From assembly GCA_946699565.1 (NCBI GenBank), contig CAMPDW010000019.1, forward strand, positions 1 to 33,652: 33,652 nt of DNA, in the 5' to 3' direction. Of this stretch, positions 1-8,487 are shown piece by piece (positions within the stretch are counted from its first letter, which is position 1; every line of letters starts with the position of its first letter). The notes under the pieces are model-generated. The model worked only from the letters and a program-made list of their open reading frames with translations. It ran no database searches and was not told the origin of the DNA. Position numbers and translations under genes: made by a program. The stretch comes from an uncultured Commensalibacter sp. GTDB lineage: Bacteria; Pseudomonadota; Alphaproteobacteria; Acetobacterales; Acetobacteraceae.

Positions 1-7
1 CAAATAA

Positions 8-943
8 TTAATCAAATAAAGAAGAAACGGAGCTTTCATCCGCTACGGCACGAATAGCCCGACCAATCAAATTATTCAAACTAATCTGACGAATTTTATG
101 AACGGAACGCACTGCATCTGTCATTTTAATACTATCGGTAAGGACCAATTCCCCAATGATAGAATCTTCTACACGTTGTGCGGCACTGCCAGATAAAACC
201 CCGTGAGTTACATATGCATCTATACCAGTTGCCCCAGCATCCATCAAAGCTTGAGCTGCATTACAAAGTGAACCACCACTATCGATAATATCATCAACCA
301 ATAAACAATGACGACCCTTAACACGTCCAATAACATTCATAACCTCAGAAATGCCAGCACGCTCGCGTCGTTTATCAATAATTGCTAAATCAACATCAAG
401 TCTTTTTGCCAATTGACGGGCTCTTACAACCCCCCCCACATCTGGCGAAACAACCATTAAAGTCGATTTATCAGCATGCTTATGTTTAATATCACGTGTA
501 AATAAAGGAGCCGCATATAAATTATCAACAGGAATATCAAAAAAACCTTGAATCTGTCCTGCATGTAAATCAAGGGTTAAAATACGATTTGCTCCCGCTT
601 CAACCAAAAGATTGGCAACTAACTTTGCACTGATAGGTGTTCTTGGTCCTGATTTACGATCTTGCCGAGCGTAACCAAAATATGGCATGACTGCAGTAAT
701 ACGTCGTGCAGAACCCCTACGCAAAGCATCCAACATAATCAATAATTCCATCAAATTATCATTCGTCGGATAACTTGTGCTTTGTACAGCAAAGATATCT
801 TCACCTCTGACATTTTCATAGATTTCTACAAAAACTTCCTTATCTGAAAAACGCTGTACAGACGCATCACATAAAGGCATTTTCAACTCTGCTGCAATTG
901 CCTCTGCCAAAGGACGGTTACTATTTCCTGCAATGATTTTCAT
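8..943 (-). CDS. prs: Ribose-phosphate pyrophosphokinase (PRPP synthase)
   Basis: Makes phosphoribosyl pyrophosphate from ribose 5-phosphate and ATP in the cytoplasm, feeding purine, pyrimidine, histidine, tryptophan and NAD synthesis. The 311-residue product has the usual family length. It carries the ATP-site YARQDRK (residues 91-97), the PRPP synthase signature beginning LTLDLHAGQ (122-130) and the PRPP loop VDDIIDSGG (216-224). A GTG at 961 would add six residues. I prefer the ATG at 943 because GGAG lies seven bases upstream and the product then begins [11 protein letters not shown], as in homologues. It is the last gene I can see in a minus-strand run that starts at hldD. The stop is at the extreme left of the window, so any further downstream member is out of view. 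No key residue appears to be missing. Confidence 0.97.
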   Translation of the reverse strand: MKIIAGNSNRPLAEAIAAELKMPLCDASVQRFSDKEVFVEIYENVRGEDIFAVQSTSYPTNDNLMELLIMLDALRRGSARRITAVMPYFGYARQDRKSGPRTPISAKLVANLLVEAGANRILTLDLHAGQIQGFFDIPVDNLYAAPLFTRDIKHKHADKSTLMVVSPDVGGVVRARQLAKRLDVDLAIIDKRRERAGISEVMNVIGRVKGRHCLLVDDIIDSGGSLCNAAQALMDAGATGIDAYVTHGVLSGSAAQRVEDSIIGELVLTDSIKMTDAVRSVHKIRQISLNNLIGRAIRAVADESSVSSLFD

Positions 944-1000
944 TAACGAACTCCAACACACAGAACCTGTTAAAACGATAATATACTATAGAAAAATATA

Positions 1001-1984
1001 TTATTTATGCTGCTTATCAATATTTTTCAATTCTGGAGACGCAAAAGAAGATTGCGCTGTTGCATTATTAACAGGTAAAGGTTTATTTTCACGTCCAGAA
1101 TAGTTGGTAATAACTTGTTTAATTCCACCAGCTGCTTCTTCCCCAACTGCAGAACCAATATCACCCCAATATTTGTCCAAACGATGCGCTGGCACGTCAT
1201 TGATTTGCGAAACTTTACCCGCTTCTTTTCCCTTATTATCAGTAACTCGCCAAACAATTTCTACATGTTGAACTGGATTTCCACGAGTTCCTTGTGCACC
1301 ATTAGATACACTTACTTGGCATTCAACAGTATAATCCACTTGATCAGATTTATATTGAATAGAATTAAATTTATCCGCAAATGAAATAGCAAATTGTTGA
1401 GCTATAACCTTGTTTCCATCCCCAGGGGCACCAAATACACCTTTAAAATATACTTTAGCAGGTCGATGTTTTAAACTATGGGGATCGGAATCCATCTGAC
1501 GTGCCTGTAACCCTGTTAAAACTTGATTAATAACAGGAGCAGATTGTTCCGAAATGTCATGATAGATTATTTGCTGCCCACTTATCCAATCTTTTTTTGA
1601 AACTGGCATCCCTTCCCTAGTCGCTTCCACTTTACCATTTGGCGCAATGATCGAAAAAGAAGGCGTAACCATATCTACATCAGATTTTATTTTTGTCAAT
1701 AAAATCCAATCCCCTTTTTGAACCGGCCTTGCAACAGCAGGAACTGTTTGCTCCAACATAGCTTTGGCCATTTCTTCAGCAAATGCCTGTGAATCCTTAT
1801 CTTTTAACATAGAATTGGAAGGAGGAGGAATAATCAAACGTGATGGAGGAGGTACAGTCAAAAACGAAGCTGATTTTCCGTTGTTTTTTTCAAATGGATG
1901 TGGAACCTGAACGCAACCAATTAAAGACAAAAACCCTAGAAAACAGATACTACTCTTAAAAGCTTTTGAAAATATCAAGTGCAT
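1001..1984 (-). CDS. Predicted lipoprotein of unknown function
   Basis: I do not recognise a named family. The 327-residue product starts with a short basic and hydrophobic segment ending in the lipobox LIGC (Cys near residue 24), so it is probably a lipoprotein exported by Sec and modified by Lgt, whose gene is in the same run. A proline-rich stretch (PPPSRLIIPPPSN) follows at about residues 45-57, then a mixed soluble domain without an obvious catalytic motif. The C-terminal tail is rich in Asn, Ala and Ser. An AGGGA ribosome site sits just before the ATG, which lies about nine bases after the pgeF stop, so the two are likely co-transcribed and perhaps translationally coupled. The family may be specific to acetic acid bacteria, which is an inference. 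Confidence 0.8.
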   Translation of the reverse strand: MHLIFSKAFKSSICFLGFLSLIGCVQVPHPFEKNNGKSASFLTVPPPSRLIIPPPSNSMLKDKDSQAFAEEMAKAMLEQTVPAVARPVQKGDWILLTKIKSDVDMVTPSFSIIAPNGKVEATREGMPVSKKDWISGQQIIYHDISEQSAPVINQVLTGLQARQMDSDPHSLKHRPAKVYFKGVFGAPGDGNKVIAQQFAISFADKFNSIQYKSDQVDYTVECQVSVSNGAQGTRGNPVQHVEIVWRVTDNKGKEAGKVSQINDVPAHRLDKYWGDIGSAVGEEAAGGIKQVITNYSGRENKPLPVNNATAQSSFASPELKNIDKQHK

Positions 1985-1993
1985 TTTTATTCC

Positions 1994-2770
1994 CTATACA
2001 GTTTTACGACAAGCTATCACGGAAATTTGATGTCCAAATACATCCTTCCCTTCCTGAACCTGTCTACGGTGACTAAAAAAATGAGTGGAATCCATAAAGG
2101 TATCCCTTCCTAATAAGGCTGCAATCCCTACATGTTTACGTCTCAATCGATCAACACAATAATGTCCAAGATCAAAAAGGTAATAACCTTCTCGTATTGG
2201 CGTAAAAAAGATCTTTCCATCAGGATCCTGCTGTAAAACTGCATTACGCATATCATCTTGCACCTCATAATGAGCTACGGCAATACAAGGGCCTACTACA
2301 GCAAGAATATCCTTACTTTTCGCGCCAAATGCATTCATTTGATCTATAACTTTTTCCAAAATACCACTAGCTGCACCGCGCCATCCGGCATGAGCGACCC
2401 CGACAACATCACCTTTTTTAGTACTAAATAATATAGGCGCACAATCCGCTGTGACAATACTTATTGCAACATCGGGATCTGTTGTAATCGCTCCATCCCC
2501 TTCCATTGGAAAGCAATTCGATTTTGATATGTGAAATAGTGTATTACCGTGGGTTTGTATTCCACCCCATAAATATTGGGGGGCAACACCAATATGTTCA
2601 GCAACACGCCGCCGATTTTTCTGAATAAATCCTAGTTTGTCACCCGATTTAAAACCACAATTTAACGACGCATACTCCCCATGGGAAATACCACCTATTC
2701 TTGTATAGAATCCATGACGAACAATATGAGATAATAAAGGATATTGAATCGCAATCGGAGTTTTTGTCAT
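1994..2770 (-). CDS. pgeF: Peptidoglycan editing factor / laccase-domain purine nucleoside phosphorylase (YfiH family)
   Basis: Member of the YfiH/PgeF (DUF152, Cu-oxidase_4) family. Members act as purine nucleoside phosphorylase/adenosine deaminase-type enzymes and limit L-Ser misincorporation into peptidoglycan precursors. The family hallmarks are present: a FYTRIGG start motif, SLNCG, an early His in QTHGN, the metal-site block TADCAPILF followed by AHAGWRG, and VGPCI. Length, about 258-262 residues, is typical. An ATG at 2782 abuts an AAAGGA sequence with no spacing, so translation more likely begins at the ATG at 2770, twelve bases after it. The gene lies between the methyltransferase and lipoprotein genes of the minus-strand run. 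Placing pgeF next to an lgt and MidA-type pair is common in alphaproteobacteria. Confidence 0.92.
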   Translation of the reverse strand: MTKTPIAIQYPLLSHIVRHGFYTRIGGISHGEYASLNCGFKSGDKLGFIQKNRRRVAEHIGVAPQYLWGGIQTHGNTLFHISKSNCFPMEGDGAITTDPDVAISIVTADCAPILFSTKKGDVVGVAHAGWRGAASGILEKVIDQMNAFGAKSKDILAVVGPCIAVAHYEVQDDMRNAVLQQDPDGKIFFTPIREGYYLFDLGHYCVDRLRRKHVGIAALLGRDTFMDSTHFFSHRRQVQEGKDVFGHQISVIACRKTV

Positions 2771-2838
2771 AAAATTAGTCATTCCTTTATTATTTTTTTA
2801 ATCAAAATAACAATAATTAACTCTATAATTAAATTTCT

Positions 2839-3864
2839 TTACTCCATCAACGAAAAACCAGGAGGGACAGGCAAATGAGAATAACAAATTGCCATCACCT
2901 TAAATAAATCTCCCATTTCGGATGGGTCAATCAAACGTTGAACAGATTGTAGAATTTCTTTTTGCAAAGAATGTGAAATTTTATCCTGTAAAATTTTCAT
3001 TCGAATAAGAATGCCTAATTGTTTTAAAAATTCTCCTTGAGTTTGTATACCATAAACACAGACCTTCTGGTGTTCCGCAAGGTTTTTTAAAGCTGCAAAA
3101 TCAACATGTGCTGTTAAATCAGCCTCTCCAACAGACACAAAAGGAGATACTTTTTGCTTATTTGCAATGGCTTGCAATGTATCACCCCAAACTTGAGAAG
3201 CATACCCATAATCAATAAACAAGGCAGCTCCTCCATATTGGTAAATATGCCTAGAAATAGAAACAATGCCATCTTGTGCCGCTTCACATATTTCTACAAT
3301 ATTGCCTGGCTGTATAGGTCTTTGAAAAATTGGAGCAAGAGGTATTTTGGCAATAGGTTTTTGAACAAGTTTACCCTGATAAACATAATGTTCTGCCCAT
3401 TTTTGTTCACCTTTGTAAATAAACTGACGGATGGGTAAAGCATCAAGAAATTCATTTGCTACCATCATAAGAGGTAAAGTCGGCAAATCATAAACAGAAT
3501 CAAGCCACTGAATTTCAAGATCATAAGATTGCAAAGCTTGTTTTTGAATTTGCCGTAAGCGTGGTGAAATCTCGATTAAAAATACGGAGCAATCTTGATA
3601 AATTTCTGGTGCAGAACGTGATATTACTCTTAAAATATCTGCCATTAATGTGCCGCGTCCAGGCCCAGCTTCTACCAATGCAAACCGACCTAAACAAGGC
3701 ATAGAACGCATGACTGTTATAATCCAAACCGCAATTAATTCCCCAAAAATCTGTGAAATCTCGGGGGCTGTTATAAAATCAGAAAAAGGATCCTTTTTTG
3801 CATAATAGGCTAAATTTGCCGCTGCCATAAATTTATCCAATCGCATTTCTGGAAAATCCGTCAT
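2839..3864 (-). CDS. SAM-dependent methyltransferase, MidA/NDUFAF7 family
   Basis: A class I SAM-dependent methyltransferase of the DUF185 family, related to mitochondrial NDUFAF7/MidA, which dimethylates an arginine of a complex I subunit. The bacterial substrate is not established. Visible family features are DFITAPEISQIFGEL at about residues 29-43, the glycine-rich SAM loop LVEAGPGRGTLMADI at about 63-77, ANEFLDALP near 136-144 and FIDYGYAS near 216-223. At 341 residues it is slightly short at the N-terminus, where the usual GGDF spacing before the DFITAPE block is reduced. An in-frame TAA just upstream rules out a longer start. It begins eight bases after the lgt stop, so it is almost certainly co-transcribed with lgt. 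Confidence 0.9.
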   Translation of the reverse strand: MTDFPEMRLDKFMAAANLAYYAKKDPFSDFITAPEISQIFGELIAVWIITVMRSMPCLGRFALVEAGPGRGTLMADILRVISRSAPEIYQDCSVFLIEISPRLRQIQKQALQSYDLEIQWLDSVYDLPTLPLMMVANEFLDALPIRQFIYKGEQKWAEHYVYQGKLVQKPIAKIPLAPIFQRPIQPGNIVEICEAAQDGIVSISRHIYQYGGAALFIDYGYASQVWGDTLQAIANKQKVSPFVSVGEADLTAHVDFAALKNLAEHQKVCVYGIQTQGEFLKQLGILIRMKILQDKISHSLQKEILQSVQRLIDPSEMGDLFKVMAICYSHLPVPPGFSLME

Positions 3865-3872
3865 TTCAACGT

Positions 3873-4703
3873 TTATTTTTTAGGAATTGTTAAATTTTGC
3901 AACTTTGGCATACGATAAGACTGCCACATAAAATATATTCCAGCAATCACCATGGGAATACATAAAATCTGCCCCATCGTTAAACCCATAGCAAAATAAC
4001 CCAAGAAAGAATCCGGCTCCCGAAATAATTCACAAAAACCACGCATCACCGCATAGCCAAACAGAAAAACCCCAGAAAGAAAACCCGCTCGTTCACGAAT
4101 AGATTTAAATTGAATTAAACAAAGCATGATGAAAAAAAGTAAAACACCTTCTGATAAACATTCATATAACTCAGATGGATGTCGAACCCCATCTACACCT
4201 GGATAAATCATCCGCCATGGAAGCCAATCAGGTGCCGTTCTACCAACCAGTTCACCATTAATAAAATTAGCCAATCTCCCTAATCCTAACCCCATAGGCA
4301 CGACTGTCGTAACACGATCAGAAAATCCAAGGAAACTTAAATGATTAAATCGTGTAAATATTATTAAAGCTACAATAACCCCTAAAGCTCCACCATGAAA
4401 TGACATCCCACCATGCCAGACTTCAAGAATTTGCAAAGGATGCGTAAAATAATAAACAGGCTGATAAAAACAGACATATCCTAAACGACCTCCTAAAATA
4501 ACCCCTAAGGTTGCCCAGGTTAAAAAATCATCAACTTGCGTTACCGTTGCAACAATAGGTTCTTTTCGAACTAATTGACGTACCAAAATCCAACCAATAA
4601 TCAACGCTGTAATATAAGCCATTGCATACCAACGGATTGATAAGGGACCTATATACAGCATTACAGGATTAAAATTCGGGAAGTGTAAAGGAGTAGATGT
4701 CAT
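3873..4703 (-). CDS. lgt: Prolipoprotein diacylglyceryl transferase
   Basis: Inner-membrane enzyme that moves a diacylglyceryl group from phosphatidylglycerol to the lipobox cysteine of prolipoproteins, the first step of lipoprotein maturation. The 276-residue product is strongly hydrophobic with about seven membrane segments. The residues known to matter in E. coli Lgt fall at the same numbers here: Tyr26, His103 in GGMSFHGG, Arg143 and Asn146 in GRLANFIN, Glu151 and Gly154 in GELVGR, with the HPSELYE block at 175-181. It lies 30 bases after hldD and eight bases before the methyltransferase, inside the minus-strand run. Two predicted lipoproteins in this window (1001-1984 and 15211-16215) are expected substrates. 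Confidence 0.97.
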   Translation of the reverse strand: MTSTPLHFPNFNPVMLYIGPLSIRWYAMAYITALIIGWILVRQLVRKEPIVATVTQVDDFLTWATLGVILGGRLGYVCFYQPVYYFTHPLQILEVWHGGMSFHGGALGVIVALIIFTRFNHLSFLGFSDRVTTVVPMGLGLGRLANFINGELVGRTAPDWLPWRMIYPGVDGVRHPSELYECLSEGVLLFFIMLCLIQFKSIRERAGFLSGVFLFGYAVMRGFCELFREPDSFLGYFAMGLTMGQILCIPMVIAGIYFMWQSYRMPKLQNLTIPKK

Positions 4704-4733
4704 AAAATATATCTTTCGATATGATACATTGAT

Positions 4734-5732
4734 TTATAAATAAGGATCAGATTGTAAAAGATAATCCCGAATATATTTTGAAATACCCTCTTCCAACGAG
4801 GTAAAAGGACGCTGATAACCAGCTTGTCGTAAACGAGTCATATTCGCTTGGGTAAAATATTGATATTGCCCCTTTAAATTCTGCGGCATATCAATGAAGT
4901 CAACCTCTTTTTTACATCCCATCGCACTGCAGACAGCATAAGCTAGATCCAAATAAGTTCTGGCTTTTCCAGTCCCACAATTATAAATGCCATTAACCTC
5001 TGGATGTTCTAAAAGCCATACGATAACATCAATGACATCACCAACCCAAATAAAATCTCGGGCTTGTGCACCATCCGACAAACTATTCTGATCAGATTTA
5101 AATAAACGTGGGGAGTGTCCTTGTTGAATATCATCAAACTTAACTTTTACAACAGAAATCATCTTTCCTTTATGATATTCATTGGGTCCATAAACATTAA
5201 AAAATTTCAACCCTACCCATTGCGGAGGAATAGACTGATGATTTTGTATTTGTTCCAGAACAAATAAATCAAATACCTGTTTTGACCAACCATACAAATT
5301 TAAAGGTTTTAACGTAATAATATGATTTAGATCATCTGTAAATTCTTCAGATTGATTAGCACCCCCATAAGTTGCAGCAGATGAAGCATAAATAAACCTG
5401 ACTTGATGTAAAGCACACCAACGCCATAGTTTTTTGGATAAATCAACATTGGTTTTCCAAACCAAATCTCCATCTCGAGCTGTTGTTTCACTAATCGCTC
5501 CTAAATGAATAATGGCTTTAATATTCTGACTATTTTCAATTAAAAAAGTGTCTAAATCTTGCGGGAAAATAATCTCTTCAGGTGAATGTCTAGCAATGTT
5601 ACGCCATTTTTCATCCCTTCCTATCCAATCAACAATTACAGTTTTTTCTTTTAAATGATAAAGTTTTTCCTGAAGACAAGAACCGATAAATCCTGTTGCA
5701 CCTGTGATAATGATCATACTATTTTCAAACAT
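4734..5732 (-). CDS. hldD: ADP-glyceromanno-heptose 6-epimerase
   Basis: Converts ADP-D-glycero-manno-heptose to the L-glycero form, the last step of making the activated heptose for LPS inner core. The 332-residue protein is an extended short-chain dehydrogenase. It has the NADP-binding GATGFIGS (11-18), Ser118 in YASSAATYGG, catalytic Tyr147 and Lys151 in YGWSK, FFNVYGPNEYHKG (178-190), and a family-typical GAQARDFIWVGDV block. The ATG at 5732 has no clear ribosome site. The internal ATG five codons later would give the canonical MIIITGATGF start and is a real alternative. As the first gene of the minus-strand run it faces ubiK across a 104-base AT-rich spacer. The heptose phosphatase gmhB is in the same window at 24987; gmhA and hldE are not. 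Confidence 0.95.
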   Translation of the reverse strand: MFENSMIIITGATGFIGSCLQEKLYHLKEKTVIVDWIGRDEKWRNIARHSPEEIIFPQDLDTFLIENSQNIKAIIHLGAISETTARDGDLVWKTNVDLSKKLWRWCALHQVRFIYASSAATYGGANQSEEFTDDLNHIITLKPLNLYGWSKQVFDLFVLEQIQNHQSIPPQWVGLKFFNVYGPNEYHKGKMISVVKVKFDDIQQGHSPRLFKSDQNSLSDGAQARDFIWVGDVIDVIVWLLEHPEVNGIYNCGTGKARTYLDLAYAVCSAMGCKKEVDFIDMPQNLKGQYQYFTQANMTRLRQAGYQRPFTSLEEGISKYIRDYLLQSDPYL

Positions 5733-5836
5733 AATAATTTATAAATTATAGAATCGTAACCTATTATAAACTTTAATAACGTATCAGATTAACTTATACT
5801 AATTTGTAAATTTTAAAATAAGAATAAGGAAAAATC
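5733..5836. promoter_or_regulatory. Divergent promoter region between hldD and ubiK
   Basis: A 104-base AT-rich spacer separates the outward-facing hldD and ubiK starts, so it must hold both promoters. On the plus strand there is a TATACT hexamer about 40 bases before ubiK, a plausible -10 element, and an AAGG ribosome site just before its ATG. I cannot assign -35 elements or operators with confidence. Confidence 0.45.
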
Positions 5837-6106
5837 ATGCCTAATCCAAAGAAAATACTTGATGATGCTTCTAATGTTTCTGGTAGTATGTTTTCTATCT
5901 TTAGCGGTATCAAAGAAGAAATAACCTCTATCGTTAAAGGGCGTGTTGATGAAGTTTTATCAACTCTCCAACTTGTACGAAGAGATGAATTTGAAATTGT
6001 TACTGAAATTGCCAGTCGTACTCGTGCAGCTCAAGAAAAACTAGAAGAACATCTCAAAGAACTTAAGGGAAAAGTCGCAGAATTAGAAAAAAAAACAAAA
6101 AGTTAA
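5837..6106 (+). CDS. ubiK: Ubiquinone biosynthesis accessory factor UbiK (BMFP family)
   Basis: A small 89-residue protein of the UbiK/YqiC (membrane fusogenic, BMFP) family. In E. coli, UbiK joins UbiJ in the cytosolic Ubi complex that assembles ubiquinone under oxic conditions. The sequence shows the family layout: an amphipathic helical first half (about 1-45) followed by LQLVRRDEFEIVTEI, then a charged coiled coil (about 58-89) ending in ELEKKTKS. An AAGG ribosome site precedes the ATG. A perfect 10-bp hairpin follows the stop, so it appears to be transcribed alone from the divergent hldD spacer. A COQ9/TetR-like protein, possibly also linked to ubiquinone, is encoded 2.4 kb downstream. 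Confidence 0.9.
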   Translation: MPNPKKILDDASNVSGSMFSIFSGIKEEITSIVKGRVDEVLSTLQLVRRDEFEIVTEIASRTRAAQEKLEEHLKELKGKVAELEKKTKS

Positions 6107-6118
6107 TCCAAAAAATTT

Positions 6119-6150
6119 ATAAAAGGGGACATATTTAAAACCCCTTTTAT
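6119..6150 (+). terminator. Hairpin terminator after ubiK
   Basis: A perfect 10-bp inverted repeat (6119-6128, ATAAAAGGGG, against 6141-6150, CCCCTTTTAT) encloses a 12-base loop and starts 12 bases after the ubiK stop. The four G-C pairs at the loop end give the stability and the descending arm supplies the T-run. It probably ends ubiK transcription before csaA. Confidence 0.75.
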
Positions 6151-6177
6151 ATTAATTAATCTAAGGAAATTTTATTG

Positions 6178-6510
6178 ATGAATTTAATCGAATGGAAAGA
6201 TTTTGAAAAAATTTTAATCGTAGTAGGAACCATTATAAAAGTACAAAAATTTCCTGAAGCTCATAAACCCGCCTACAAAATATGGGTTGATTTTGGCCCC
6301 TATGGTGAACGTAAAACAAGTGCTCAACTTGTTCAAATTTACCAACCTAAAGATTTAATTCATAAACAAATTATAGGAATTATCAATTTTCCTGAAAAAC
6401 AAATTGGACCCTTTCGTTCACAGTTCTTACTAACAGGTTTTGAAACAAAAGAAGGAATCGTCATTACAACGGTAGAACGACCCGTACCTAATGGCACAAA
6501 AATATCTTAA
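6178..6510 (+). CDS. csaA: tRNA-binding domain protein CsaA
   Basis: A 110-residue single-domain protein with the EMAP/tRNA-binding OB-fold. CsaA homologues bind tRNA and have been described as secretion-related chaperones; the physiological role is uncertain. The sequence matches the family along its whole length: VGTIIKVQKFPEAHKPAYKI near the start, FGPYGERKTSAQL in the middle, IIGIINFPEKQIGPFRSQFL, and the C-terminal ERPVPNGTKI. An AAGGA ribosome site lies about ten bases before the ATG at 6178. A TTG at 6175 would add one residue. The gene stands between the ubiK terminator and an arginase-family pseudogene. Confidence 0.93.
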   Translation: MNLIEWKDFEKILIVVGTIIKVQKFPEAHKPAYKIWVDFGPYGERKTSAQLVQIYQPKDLIHKQIIGIINFPEKQIGPFRSQFLLTGFETKEGIVITTVERPVPNGTKIS

Positions 6511-6590
6511 ATTCCCCCTCTTTTATTAATCCCTTATTCCTTTTTATACACAATTTAGTTTTATTAATTTTTTTTAAAAAGGAAGTAGTT

Positions 6591-7497
6591 ATGATCCAAA
6601 AACTGAGCGTTACAAAACTATCAAACTTTTAATTCCTGAATGACAAAGTGGTGATTGTAACAATCAATCTTCAAGCAAAATTTATCCCTCTGGAGCTCGT
6701 CCACTCACTTTCTTATTTCTTAAAAATAATATATTCTCAATTATTGAGGATCTCATTGAACCTTATCATCAACAACAACGAACCAAACAAAATAGTATTG
6801 TTTAGCAGGATGTTATTATCCATCAATTAAAAACGACACAAAAAATATAAATGAGCACGAACCAGATCAAATTATTACATTCGGCGGTTCTTGTATTATC
6901 AGTCAAGCTTCTTTTTTGCTTATCTGAATAAGTATTATCATAGAAAAATCGGATTATTATAAATTGATGCACACCCCGATATTTCCACCCCCAAATACTT
7001 TAACCGAGAACATGCAATGATTTTGAGAAATTTACTGGAAAAAAAAGGGCTCTTTATCTTACGAAAAAAGTCAAGTTTCCTTTTCATGCTAATCAAATTT
7101 TAATCGTAGGCTTTCATCATTATAACAACACTTGTGAAGAAAAAATGTGCATGATTTAAGGTTACAAATCCTCGTCAGCCCTGATCTTACCCCAGATAAT
7201 AAATCCATTTTGACATGAATTAGGAAAAATAATTACGAACATCTAACTATTCATGTAAATATGAGAATGTCCTCAATCCCCGATTTTTTTATTCACAATT
7301 CTCCAATAATTCCACTACACCACAAGCTTTTTAATAACGTAAAAGGAAAAATAACCATCCCTCAATTAAGCAAAATTATCTAGGATGTCTCCCTTGCAAC
7401 GAATATAGCAAGAATTACTTTTACAAAATATATGCCCTAGGATGCACTTAACTTAAAAAATAATGGAACAATTTTCTTTTATGAAATAAAAATATAA
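6591..7497 (+). pseudogene. Decayed arginase/agmatinase-family hydrolase
   Basis: A full-length but broken gene of about 300 codons. An AAAAAGGA ribosome site and ATG (6591) remain. The frame then shifts, and pieces of an arginase-family protein can be read across several frames: IPE, a TGA at 6641 in place of Trp, then QSGD and IYPSGARPLTF; ITFGGSCIISQASF (about 6880-6920); the metal-binding block IDAHPDIST (6963-6989) followed by YFNREHAMILRNLL; LGLQILSPDLTPDNKSI; LTIHVNMRM, where the family has a His-x-Asp-x-Asp metal motif; and the C-terminal MP, then TAG for Trp, then DALNLKN. Many stops and frameshifts rule out a product. Members hydrolyse arginine, agmatine or related ureido compounds; the substrate of this one cannot be told. 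The functional neighbour proC also belongs to arginine/proline metabolism. Confidence 0.85.
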
Positions 7498-7645
7498 ACA
7501 TTTAATAACAATTTTTACAAAATAAATATCCAATTATTTTGGCAATGTACAAATATTTTTATTTGAACATTTTTATGTTAAAATTCTTACATTCATATAC
7601 TAAAGAAACAATCTTAATTTTATTCACTATTAATCGAGGTTTATA

Positions 7646-8443
7646 ATGTCACCACTTCCCTCCCTTTTAATAATTGGCTGTGGACATATGGGAAAAGCAA
7701 TGCTGAAAGGATGGCTGCAAAAAGGACTTTCCCCTTCTTATATTATTAATCGTCATCAATTTGACCTTTCCCCTCCTCATCATCTAGTTCATTCCACACA
7801 AGATGTACCAAAAGATTTTCAGCCAAAAGCAATTATTCTTGCCGTCAAACCCAATCAAGCTGCCGAACTTATTCCCCAATTAAAACCATGGTATAAAAAT
7901 ACACTTATTATTTCTGTTCTTGGTGGAAAGACGCTTGCCTGGTTACAACAACAATTCGGAAATCATCAATCAATTATCCGTGTTATGCCTAATACTCCCT
8001 CAGAATTAGGATTAGGAATGACCAGCATGATTGCTAATTCTCGAATCCAAGCTGATCAAAAACAAGTTGCAGATCAATTATTCAATGCTATTGGAAAGAC
8101 TGCATGGCTTGATTCCGAACAAGAAATGGATATCGCTACAGCCATTGCCGGATGTGGTCCAGCCTATATTTTCTTACTTACTGAATTACTTCAGAAAATT
8201 GGTCAAGAAAAAGGTCTATCCAAAAAATTGGCCCGTCTTTTAGCCTGCCAAACCGTTATTGGATCAGCAGCGTTACTGCAACACTCGAAAGAAGAGGCCG
8301 AAACATTAAGAAAATCAGTTGCAACACCAAAAGGAATAACAGAACAAGCTGTTAATGTTTTAATTCAACCTGATGCTTGGCCAGCAAGTCTTGAAAAAGC
8401 CTTACAAGCTGCAGCAGATCGATCAAAAACATTATCTTCGTAA
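7646..8443 (+). CDS. proC: Pyrroline-5-carboxylate reductase
   Basis: Catalyses the last step of proline synthesis, reducing 1-pyrroline-5-carboxylate with NAD(P)H in the cytoplasm. The 265-residue protein shows the Rossmann loop IIGCGHMGKAM (9-19), AVKPNQ (66-71), RVMPNTPSELGLG (112-124), GCGPAYIFL (169-177) and the C-terminal signature region TPKGITEQAVNVL (227-239), close to the PROSITE P5CR pattern. A GAGG ribosome site lies seven bases before the ATG. It is followed after 44 bases by the COQ9/TetR-like gene, probably in one transcript. The region upstream is the ruined arginase-family gene, so any earlier operon link has been lost. Confidence 0.96.
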   Translation: MSPLPSLLIIGCGHMGKAMLKGWLQKGLSPSYIINRHQFDLSPPHHLVHSTQDVPKDFQPKAIILAVKPNQAAELIPQLKPWYKNTLIISVLGGKTLAWLQQQFGNHQSIIRVMPNTPSELGLGMTSMIANSRIQADQKQVADQLFNAIGKTAWLDSEQEMDIATAIAGCGPAYIFLLTELLQKIGQEKGLSKKLARLLACQTVIGSAALLQHSKEEAETLRKSVATPKGITEQAVNVLIQPDAWPASLEKALQAAADRSKTLSS

Positions 8444-8487
8444 AATCGTTCGATCATCCTGAAATTTAAAGAAAATAGGAGATAATC

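Noticed and set aside
6648-6830. A 60-codon plus-strand frame
   Set aside because: It overlaps the arginase-family remnant in a frame that does not carry the conserved blocks.
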